DNA from: Arthrinium phaeospermum
Lineage: Eukaryota > Ascomycota > Sordariomycetes > Amphisphaeriales > Apiosporaceae
Assembly: GCA_006503535.1 (NCBI GenBank)
Contig: QYRS01000003.1
Coordinates: forward strand, 1,364,001-1,428,000
Length of the DNA stretch: 64,000 nucleotides
Direction of reading: 5' to 3'
This document shows, one piece after another, positions 33,364 through 43,281 of the stretch. The number at the start of each line of letters is the position of its first letter. The stretch's first letter is position 1. The notes below the pieces were generated by a model. It did not search any database, was not told where the DNA came from, and saw only the letters and a list, made by a program, of their open reading frames with translations. The translations under genes and the position numbers were made by a program.

Positions 33364-35414
33364 ATGGTAAGGCTCCCTCAATTGCGCTTCTTGGAAACAC
33401 TGCTGACCATTCACAGGCACCCGAGACCGCCAATCAAAAGCGCAAGCGCGGCAGAGGTGCAAACGCGTCTCGAGACAACGAAACCGCGTCGCAAAGCCAG
33501 TCGGGGCCGGCAGAACAACCATCAACAACTCTGCCTAACGGAGGGCCGGAAGCGCCGGAAGTAGACGAGGATGCGCGACCAAGAAAACGTGGTCGGCCGG
33601 CCAAGACAGTGCAGCCGGAACCCGAGCACGAAGTCCCCCCTGAACCTGAACCAGTGGTAGCAGACCCTGGCCCGACTGGCAAAAGGAAACGGGGAAGACC
33701 CTCGCTTGCAGGCGGGAATAAATCCTCCGAAAAAGATGAGGGTGCGGTTCCGCAGACTAATGGAGACCTGGGCGCAAGAAAAAGAAGGCGAAAGGCAGCA
33801 CAAACTCAACAACCGGCACCAGATGACACCCCGAACGAGCCAGAGGTCGAGGCAGAGCAATCACAGCCAAAGCGACGGGGACGACCGCCGAGAGTAGCGA
33901 AAGCACCAGAGGAGCCAGAAGGCGAGGCAGAGGAAGCCGACGATGAGAACGAAGGCAACTCGAGCCTCTTGCGACGCAGCGGGCGCGACCGCCGGAAAAG
34001 AGGAGACGCAGCCGAAGGCGCTACAAATCAAGAGCCTGAGGCCGAAGAAGCTGGGCCGTCCCGCGACGTATCGAAAGGAGGGCGCGAACGGCGGTCCCCG
34101 AGAGGCGGCAAGAAAGCGCAAAATGCGGCCGAAGAACAGGACGGCGCTTCCGCGAGGCCGCCGCAACGCAGGAGAGTCAATGCCAAAGGTCGTCCCGTCT
34201 TAGAGGACGTCCCTGATGGCTCCCCAGACCATGCTTCTACGCCTAGACCAAAACCTCGAAAACGCGGTCGACCTTCCTTACAGCCTTCCTCACAGAGGGA
34301 ACCAGAAGTAGAACCAGAAGCGGAACCAGAAGTGGAAGAACCAGCAGAGGTTACCCAAGTGAAGCAGAGAAAGCGTGGGCGACCATCACTGTCCAGTAGG
34401 GAGGTAGAACCCAATCCCAAATCGCGGCGGCAACGGAAATCCAAAGAACAGGAGCAAGTTCAGGAAGAAGATGCTGAGGCCGAAGATGAACGAAATTCAC
34501 CAGATGCTGAGGCGGCACAGCCAGACCAACGATCCGAAAGGGGCCAGAGAGATGCAACCGCCCCTAAGAAACGGAAATCGAAACATGCAGCGGCAGCCCA
34601 TGCTGGGGACCGGTCGCAATCCCCAGATCCCGTAGAAGCCCCTTTTCGTCAACTGACCACGCGAACCCGGCGCGTGCCCCGCGACATCATCGACAAGAAA
34701 TGGACGCCCCTAGACGCGACGTCCATCTCCAGCATCAACGACCTGCTCAGCTCGGCCTCGCGCCCCGTGCTCCTCCGCCTCAACAACCAGCAGCGCCACG
34801 CCCAGGCCACGGCGGCGCTCAACATCGTCCGCCAGAAGCTGCGGACCAAGCTGTCGCGCGGGATGCCCTTCCCGCCGCCGTCGACAGGCGGCAAGCGCGA
34901 GGACGAGCTGCAGTTCGAGCGCACCGTCGACGGCATCCAGTCGCTCGAGGCGCAGCTGGACCCCTTGCTCCACAGCGTGGCGCTCCTCAAACAAGAGAAG
35001 GAGCGGGCGGAGCGCGAGCTCGACCGCGACTATCGGACCCTCAACTCCCTGAGCGCCAACGCGCGCTCCGAGAACCGCGAGCGCCGCGACCGGCTCCGCA
35101 AGATGCACGTGCTCGTCCCGGAGCCGCCGCGGCACGAGAAGGAAAAGGACGCCAAGGCGGCTGCGCTCGGCGACTTGGTGCCTCGCGGGCCTGGCGAGGA
35201 AGGGGGTGGCGGCAAGGTGTTTGTCGGGCTCGAAGACGACGACGAGCTCAGGGGCCTGGCGCACCAGGTCGGAAACCACATGGAGAGCATGCGCAGCAAC
35301 CTGCAGCAGATCGAGGGGGTCGCCCCGGCCATTGCGGAGAGCAGGGCGGCGTTGAAGATGGTGCTGATGCCGAACTTGGATCCGGCGGCGTACGAGAAGG
35401 TCCTACTTGGATAA
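33364..35414 (+). CDS. CENP-Q/Okp1/Fta7-like inner-kinetochore protein with multiple AT-hooks
   Basis: The proposed model has a first coding exon of only ATG (33364-33366), a 50-bp intron (33367-33416, donor GTAAGG, acceptor TTCACAG) and one large exon 33417-35414, giving 666 aa. The N-terminal 370 residues are Pro/Glu/Arg-rich with at least five AT-hook cores (RKRGRPAK at 57-64, KRKRGRPSL at 90-98, KRRGRPPR at 153-160, RKRGRPSL near 245 and again near 285). The C-terminal part from about residue 405 starts RQLTTRTRRVPRDIIDKKW and continues with RPVLLRLNNQQRHAQA, PFPPPSTGG and long coiled coil to about 565, which is the CENP-Q signature as I know it. Family role: COMA complex subunit of the inner kinetochore. 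AT-hooks suggest binding to AT-rich centromeric DNA. The last third has markedly higher GC and codon bias than the N-terminal part. Confidence 0.82.
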
Positions 35415-37042
35415 GAAGCAACGGATAACTGCCTTGTCTAGCTAGTTTCTTTCACGCTGGACAAGACAATTTTGCCTCTTGGTATCAGAGCTGGCCGTCT
35501 GTTTATACGGGCCAAGCAAGCGTTGGGCACCGGACAGGAGTTGATGTAAGGATAGGTTCTGGTTACAGTGTTGGTTTACTGTTTGTTGGGCAATGGCGTC
35601 CCTTATACCATTAGAAGAGCATGATGATTTTACGAGTATTTCCCCGTGGAGGGTGGTGGGCAGAATGAGCAAGAAGACATACAGTTCCTGGCTGCACGAT
35701 GTGTAGGTTGGAATCAATATTACTATGTGCCATACAGATACAGCCCAGGGCCAAACACTCTGCTCTCTCACATATGCTACTCAGTGAATATCTCCTTGGC
35801 GAGCACATAAACTGATAGGTTGGGTAGGCAGCTGGGCAATTGCGACGTGAGTTCTCTAGACAGGCTCAAATCGCACGCTTTAGAGGCCAGTACGTGCTTC
35901 TATCTACACACTTGCCCGCCTTCCCAATGTCAGGTAGCCAGCCCTATTGAGGTCGGCGCTGAGGTAGCTAGTGAAGGGTTCACGATGCAGACATAGCAAC
36001 AACAAGGCGCCACAACAACCAGTCGCGCAGGAATGGCCCGTGGTCGATACAACCCTACAGTCACAACTCGATATTTGCCCGTCACGAGCATAAACCCGCA
36101 TAACGTGACAAGAACAGAACCCCGCCGCCGTTCTGGATCCCCAATATAACATAAGGTGGGAATGGCATCAATCCGAAACAACGAAGCCTGTCACCAGTCC
36201 TTACGAACCAAAACAAACATGCAAGACCGTTTCGTTTGATCCTAACCTTAAAAAGCCGTTTATGGTGTTTTTGTTTCCGTGTTTCTCCACGTTTATTCCG
36301 TTCCTTCGCGTGCCGAGTCATGTCTCAGACAAGAAGCAGTTTGCGGGAGAGACAAGACGTTACGAAGGAAAAACGTGACTGGCTTAAGTCCTCGGGACGG
36401 GCCGCACCAGAAGATTTCGTCATACACACACGGGACATTTTTCCCACAGACCGACGACAAACCGCCAACGGACCCTGAGCTTGACATCATCAGTCGTCTT
36501 TCCCCAGCCTCAGTATAAGTTGATCTGTCTACTACTCAGAGGGCAGGCAGTACAAGCGCAAGCCGGCATATTTATTACGCAGATACGAAGCAATCAATCA
36601 TACAGTCAAGAAAGAAAAGTCACCATCACAAGCAATGGTTAAAAGTGTTTTAGAGTTTTTTTAACGCACCGAAATCTCCATTGAAAGGTCTCCCTACATA
36701 CAAGAATCGAAAGTTCACCCGAGGCCCTTCCCTCTGCGCAAGCACGAGAGATTGGAAAAACGCCTCTGTGTGTCCATTGCTACAAAGAAAAGTAATTGTC
36801 GGTCCCACACCCAATCCGCGCTGCTTCGCCTATCCCTCAAATGCACCGCCGAACCGAAGGGGTTTGATACATCGGTTAATACCCAAAGAAAATTTCAAAG
36901 AATAAAAGTCTATAAGGATATTTTGGTTCGTGAACTCGTCGTATGTTTGAGTGAATATACAACGCTATTTGACCGCTTGATATAAAAATTCAAAAAGAAA
37001 CCCTCCTCAGAAGTAGTGAGTTAGTTTGAAGATTTGCTTTTC
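35415..37042. other. Convergent intergenic, no gene seen
   Basis: 1.6 kb between the 3' ends of the CENP-Q-like gene and the wall-protein gene. AT-rich near 36600-37020, as expected for the minus gene's 3' UTR. No recognisable feature. Confidence 0.4.
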
Positions 37043-38455
37043 TTAGTTCATGCCGTGGACGAGGTAGCCGTTGTTGCTGGAGGCGCCGGTAGGGCGGGCG
37101 ACACCAGCAGCACCGGTCGACTGGACGAAGGTGCCGTTGGAGGCACCGGTGGGGTAGGGGACAACGGTGGCGGTGGCGGAGACGGTCACGTTCTCGTCCT
37201 CGGCCTCGCAGTTGTCATCATCACCCTCGGCACCGGGGGCAGCGGGCTTGTCAGAGCCAGTGGCGGGCTGCTGGGGCTGGGTAGGGTAACCGGCGTTGGA
37301 GCCAGTGGCGGGCTTGTCAGAGCCGGAGCCGGTGGAAGGCTGCTGGGCACCGGGAGCAGAGGGCTTGTTGGAGCCGGAGCCGGAGCCAGTGTTGCCGGAG
37401 CCAGTGTTACCGGAGTTGGCACCAGTGGCAGCAGCGGCAGGGGCGGTCACGTAGACGGTCGAGGCGGGAGCAGTGACGGTCACAGTGACGGGGGCGGCGG
37501 GGGCAGGGCAGTTGGCGGAAGCAGCGGCGGGGGCGGCAGGGCAGTTGCACTCGCTGCCAGGGGCACCGGGGTTGGAGGGGTTAGAGGTGCCGGGCTGCTG
37601 GCCGTTGGGGGTCTTGCCGTCGACGGTAGGGAGAGGAGCGTTCTGGGTGGCAGTGGAGGACTTGGCAACGGTGACGGTGCGAGTGCCAGTGGTGGTGGAG
37701 GTCATGGTGGTGGTTCCCTCGGGGCCAGCAGGGCCGGTAGGCTTGGGGCCGACGGGGTACTCGTTACCGCCGTTGTTCTGCTTGCCGGGCTTCTCGGGCT
37801 GACCGGCGGGGGAGTTGCCCTCGGTCTCCTGGGGGGCACCAGGGGCGGCGGGCTTGGTCATGGTGACCTTGGCGGTGTAGGTGGACTTGATGGTCTTGGT
37901 GACGACCGACTGGGCGCTGGAGGGACCAACGGTCATGGTGATGACGGCGTCAGTGGTGCCGACGGACATGGACACAGACTCGCCAGGCTTGGGGGCGTTG
38001 CCAGTGGGGGCAGGGCCGGCGGTAGTAGGGACGGGACCGGGGGCACGGGTAGTGCCGACGATGTAGCCGCTGCTGTGGGCCTGGACGACCGACTTGGAGA
38101 CGGACTCGGCAGCAGTGACGGGGCAGACGGTGGTGTAGAGGTCAACAATACTGGTCTGGACCTTGGTGACCAGGTCGGAAGCGGGCATGGTGCTCATGGC
38201 CGCCGTGTTGTTGGCGTTGGCCGGGCAGTTGGTCACGGTGGGAGCGCAAGAGACGACAGTGTGGTAGTTGGTAACAGCCACGGTCAGGGTCGTCTGCTGG
38301 GCCTCAGCGGCAGGGGGGGCCGCGACGGGGTAGGCGTTGTTGGTGCCATTGTCACGGCGGTAGAAGCGAGGGGGAGAGTGGAAGTGACGGGGGTGGTTGT
38401 ACGCGGCGGAGGAGACGCCGGTAAGGAAGCCAAGAGCAACGGTGGTGGACTTCAT
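37043..38455 (-). CDS. Secreted Pro/Thr/Ala-rich cell-wall-type glycoprotein
   Basis: Single exon of 470 aa starting with a signal peptide (MKSTTVALGFLTGVSSA, cleaved near residue 17). The mature part is dominated by Thr, Val, Pro, Ala, Gly and Ser, with runs such as PVTVTVTAPASTVYVTAPA, TTTMTSTTTGTRTVTVAK and repeated TGSGSDKPATGS/QQPSTGSGSDKP units, ideal for O-glycosylation. Sparse cysteines occur in pairs (SCAPTVTNC, ECNC). There is no convincing GPI tail: the protein ends SNNGYLVHGMN. I recognise the compositional class (fungal wall or extracellular matrix protein), not a family or activity. The upstream non-coding region is about 4.8 kb, and C-ending codons are strongly preferred, which suggests high expression and accounts for an equally long antisense frame. 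Confidence 0.8.
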   Translation of the reverse strand: MKSTTVALGFLTGVSSAAYNHPRHFHSPPRFYRRDNGTNNAYPVAAPPAAEAQQTTLTVAVTNYHTVVSCAPTVTNCPANANNTAAMSTMPASDLVTKVQTSIVDLYTTVCPVTAAESVSKSVVQAHSSGYIVGTTRAPGPVPTTAGPAPTGNAPKPGESVSMSVGTTDAVITMTVGPSSAQSVVTKTIKSTYTAKVTMTKPAAPGAPQETEGNSPAGQPEKPGKQNNGGNEYPVGPKPTGPAGPEGTTTMTSTTTGTRTVTVAKSSTATQNAPLPTVDGKTPNGQQPGTSNPSNPGAPGSECNCPAAPAAASANCPAPAAPVTVTVTAPASTVYVTAPAAAATGANSGNTGSGNTGSGSGSNKPSAPGAQQPSTGSGSDKPATGSNAGYPTQPQQPATGSDKPAAPGAEGDDDNCEAEDENVTVSATATVVPYPTGASNGTFVQSTGAAGVARPTGASSNNGYLVHGMN

Positions 38456-41400
38456 GTTTGCGGTTGGAGTTGATTAGTTATTGCTTTTTTTCGGTTGTCT
38501 GATCTCGAAATGAGAGTGATATCGTTGCCGATAAAAGAATGAATAGTCAGTCGAAGGAGCGAAAGTCGATTCCGCGATAGACACAGTGACCGGGAGGAAA
38601 GCTGGGAAATGTGTGTATAGTTGGAATAGAATTGAATCGGGCGAGCTAAGCGCAAGAGACGACGGCTGGTTTCTGAAAAGAGGGACTGGAGATAGACTCG
38701 GAAAAAAGAGAGTAGAGACGCCTGAGGTGAGGAGGAGAAGAAGATCACGACCAGAGAGGTGCGGATGGCCGCCCTTTTTACTTTGGTGTTGAGCGTCCTC
38801 CTCCTCCCAGTACTCCTCCCTCGCCCTGGGCGGCACCCAAAGGCCCTCCCGACCACACAAAGGCTGGCTACCCAACACCCATGCCCATGCCACCACCGCT
38901 AGCACCACCACACACCACACAGACAAGAGAGGCACCACCAGGCCTGCGATAGGTCCTTGGCATGAGGAAACACCGCCCTCCCCACTTGGAGCGGAACGGG
39001 CTTGGTCCATTAAGGACCTGGCATTGACTCCACCCGTCAGGGCCATACGAAAACACAGCAGCCAGAATTGACAAGGACCAGGGCCCCAGCCTTCTAGGCC
39101 GGATGCCTAACAAGGGTAATCGAGCGAAAGGCCGCGGGCGTGAGGGGGTGCTGCAACAGTACGGGAGTACCTACCTTCCTCCCAGGCTGATTGATTCTGG
39201 GCAGAGAGGAAGAGCTGGGCAGAGCAAAGCCCCTGAGTGCACCGATACCCTGTCGGAACCAATGCAGGTACGGCCAGATCGTGAGACACCTGAAAACTCG
39301 ACGGGCCAATAGGAGTCTCGCACCCACCTAAGCGAGTCGCGACGGAATGGGTGTGCGGGCGCGCGAAAATTACTTGTGCAGCCGACGCTGTCAGCATCCA
39401 GTCTCTTTTTTGGGTTTGCTTAAAATACCGTTTTCCGTTGTTATATTACGTCTGAACGTTAAAAATAACGAGAACAGCGTCTCGGTCAGGGCGACCATCA
39501 CGCCTGCCATCAGAGCGCTCCTTGGGTTTTGCAGGGAGAGACTGGACTGCTGTCGAACTCAAAGAGAGAGGAGCAATTAAAATAAAGATCAGGTATCAGG
39601 TCCATCCAGTTCGATCGATCGGTTGTTATTAGCCGCTGCGGTATATGAACGTGTCGATCCGTTTGTGAGGCCTACTACTGCTGCTACTAATGCCGACCGA
39701 CCGACCGACTGACCAATTTGTCGATGGGGTCAAACTGACTACTGGGAAGAAGCTTGGTCGGTGGTTCCAGTCGCCAGTGAGCACGGATTGTTGTCGGGAA
39801 CGCACAAATGAATGGCCTTGGCCGTTCGCCTGATACTTTCCGGTGTTGAGGTTATCACGTCCTCGGGTGTGTTTTCTCATTTACAGGGACTAATTACTCT
39901 GTTGTTGTGTTGTCATCTAACTGGCTTTTGGGCCTTGGCCGTCATCATGGCAGCTCTGCCTGGATACCCCAACTCAATTGGACGGCTTATTATTATTATC
40001 GCGAGTAAGCTGGATGCCGTACCTGTACGGCCGCCCGAGTAATGAACTGGTCTGTACCATGTCGCTTACCCAATCAACGTCCCCGCTCCATGGATCTACC
40101 CATTTGCCCAAGATGACCACGTTGTACATGTACCAACATTTTTCCGGGCATGCTGCCTTGGGCAACCTACCCAAACCGGCGCACGCCAGTCAAGACTCAA
40201 GAAAGGGTTGTCGCGAAATGGGACGCCAGGAGATTGTGAAACCCAGAAAAGAACTGCGCGCGTCTGCTGCGACGCTCGCTCGTATTATTAGTCACCGGCG
40301 GAAAAGCAGGCTGTCGTCATTTTAATTCTGTGCCGTGACACAAACATGCAGATTCCACGCACAGATACAGTCTTCTGCAGGCCAGGCCACTGGCCAGGCC
40401 TACCAGCATGCCGCGGCCTCTTTCTTCTTTCTGCAGTGAATACTCCGTACACAGGCATACACATCAATACAGAACACGGGGTCCTTGGCCGCCGCCACCC
40501 GTCAAGCGAACATTCGCGAATGAGCCGAAACCTCGCTTCATCTCATGTCTTATTAGATTAGCTTCTCAGGTGGGTATCCTGCGCGCAGGGTGCATCGCCA
40601 TCGACACCTCAACCATGGAACTGGCGCGGAAATGTGTCGAGAGAAGGGATGGCTGGAACGGCGGTCGCGATTCGATTCTTACATAGAAAAGCCTGGCACC
40701 TGGTGTCTGGGTTGGGTGTATAAGGAATATGTCCCACTCGCGCACAGCCTGGGCCTGGAACGGAGGAGTCAGTCAGATCAAGAGGGAAGCATTCCCACGT
40801 TTTTAACGTGCTACTGCTACAGAAATAGATCACGTCAAGTCAGGGGTTGTCGCACAATCTCCAAGCTGAGAGGCAGGGCGTTGGGCGTCTAGATGGCCAG
40901 ACCGATGGCTTGCCTGCTGAACGCCACTGTCTCTCCTTAAAACATCACGGAAAACGGTCACAGGCCGCGGTCGGTGACAGATGCGATCTCTCCACCGCCT
41001 ATTTGGCTGACCCTTGCCCGCCCAGGCATCACTACCGCCATTTCTACAATGACATTAACATTAACATCTATTCCCACCACTAATACGATCCCATCTCATG
41101 TGTTGTTTACTGTACTGCGGGTAGACACTTGCTAACTGGAGGGCTAACTGAGCTCCCATGGCGCCACCCCATCGAGCTAGGCAGATGGGGCATGGAACTA
41201 GGCCAGAAGGCAGAAAGAAGTTTGCACCGGACTCTGCCGCCGGCTGACGGAAAGACCAACGGTTGACCCCTGACCAGAACACCACGAACGCCCACAGGAT
41301 AAAGGCCGGCATTGGAGTTCCGGATGCGAGACTTGATCAGCACAAAAAAGCCAAGCTGCTTCCCCTCCAGCAACCCCAGGTCCCCCGACCGACCTGGTCC

Positions 41401-43281
41401 TGTAATTGCGTGCGATTGTACCTGCAATTTTCCCAATTCTCTCGCTGTCGCCCACTTAATCCAGGCGGCTTGCGTGCGATAGAGTTGAGGCGGGTAGATC
41501 ATGATTGCCCTTGCATCCTCAGCACAGAGAAATGGGTTGCAGCAGCCTGCCAGCACCTTGCACCGCCCGTTGAATGATTCCCACTTCATCTCCGTTCCAG
41601 GGCTCCAGGGCTGCCGAGGCAATTTTACATAACTGGTGAAGATGACATTACCCACAACAACAGCACAGGCGAGATGACTTGGCTCCTTGGGAGCTTGGTT
41701 CATGTCGGGAGGGGGGCCCAGAGAAGACCTCCTTCTCGAACGTTGATCGACCAAGATGGGTGAAAGAGTGAATTGCCCAAATGCCCACCGAGTTTCGAGA
41801 TTCGTCACCACTCCAAGACGATCTGGAAATAGTTTTCCCAGATTTGTTTCGCAATGCCATGTTGCATTGGAACCTCGCAGTCGCAGTTCCAGACAGAGCC
41901 CTGGAGAAAACCACAGTTTGCGACCGCTAAAACAATCTGTCAGATTGTGTCTAGGAGTCTAGGTACCCGTCTCCTGCCGCCTCTGCTGGGTTCATCGGTC
42001 GGGTGGTCCGACCGACACTTTGCTTGGTCTTTCTGTCATCCCAAAACATGCTCCTGCTCTGCAACGGTTCTGCCATGGCTGAGGCAGCGGCTGGTCAATG
42101 CTGGGCTGCCACTTTTTCCCAAATCTGCCAATCTGTCATCCGATCCGTAAATCATGCGAACTGCTCGTTCCAGACCATTGAAACCCCCGTCAGGCTCAAG
42201 GTCGGCCCTGGCAGGAACTGGCAGGTTGTTGGCAGGCTGCCTGCCGCCTGGGGGGTTCTTCTTCTCGGTCACTTAAAACCCCAGTCCAAGGGAAGGGAAA
42301 AAAGGGGGCCCTCGTGAGTTTCACCTAGCCGCTAACCCTCCCGGCGCTGTCGGCTCTCCGTCAGTAGCTCGGTCAGCCTAGCCTCCAAGTCTTTCATTTT
42401 CCCTTCCCTCTCTTATCGACCTGCCAGGGCCCCCATGTCTACATCTGTCGCAGACTGATTGAGGCTGCACCGTTTCCAGAGTAAGCAACCTCGCAACCTC
42501 ATCAAAGACACTTTGCCCCAGCCGCCGGTTCAATTCAGAATCAAAGTCATCATATTAGTATTTAACAATAATTTGAGAAAGCTGGCATCGATGAGGCCTT
42601 CCATATCATATTCGTAAAATCGTGTCAGCGCCACTTACTTTAGGTTTAGAGTATCTGAAATGAAGCAAGCTCCATCATTGATGTTCAATCTTCTGTTTTC
42701 AATGCAAACCAAGAAATGGAGTCACATCGTAAACATGCAAGGCGCCATACTCAGAATCAATAGAACTTGGTGGCTTGTCATCGTCCGGAGATTGGTTTAA
42801 GCGACCCAAGCGAACACCTAGTCATGAATGCAAACATGTCACGTCCGGTTAACTCGAAAGGTGTGTTCATCCACTTGATATTATTTCTCATTGTGCCCGG
42901 TTGAAGGGGGCAGCTACGTAATCTACATTGACGACATCATGCCGCTTCTTTCTCAAAAGAAGAATCAATCTCACTAAAACGCCATGCTTTCCTGGGTACC
43001 CGTTGAGGGACCTCCTGGTATCTTTCCCTTTCCTTTAGATGCTCTCATTGTTGAATGCTCCCCATAACCTTTTTGCCGTGATCCTGTAGAACTTTTTGGT
43101 GGCAATGATTCCACTGTAGAAACCAATCCGAATAACGCCGATGTTGAGATCGAAACAAATGCCTGGGCCCTTGAGGTCCGATGCATGTTCCACAGAAATG
43201 GCAAAAGAAAATCAGCCGCTCGATTGCGCGCCAGGTAACGTCTTTACCCGGCTCCCCTCATCACGCAAGTGATGTATACAT
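38456..43281. other. 4.8-kb intergenic region between the wall-protein gene and met6
   Basis: The left kilobase should be promoter and leader of the wall-protein gene, with pyrimidine-rich minus-strand sequence at 38456-38800. The right end is the met6 3' UTR. A degenerate CCGA/GACC tract lies near 39690-39715. Frames of up to 234 codons (41107-41811, minus) have no domain, and I treat them as chance. No RNA gene or transposon recognised. Confidence 0.4.

Noticed and set aside
37034..38473. 479-codon plus-strand Gly/Val-rich ORF
   Set aside because: Reverse complement of the Pro/Thr/Ala-rich wall-protein gene; the minus frame has the signal peptide.
41107..41811. 234-codon minus-strand ORF in the large gap before met6
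   Set aside because: No domain or repeat; composition looks random; no clear splice signals or start context. Treated as chance but could be tested by RNA-seq.
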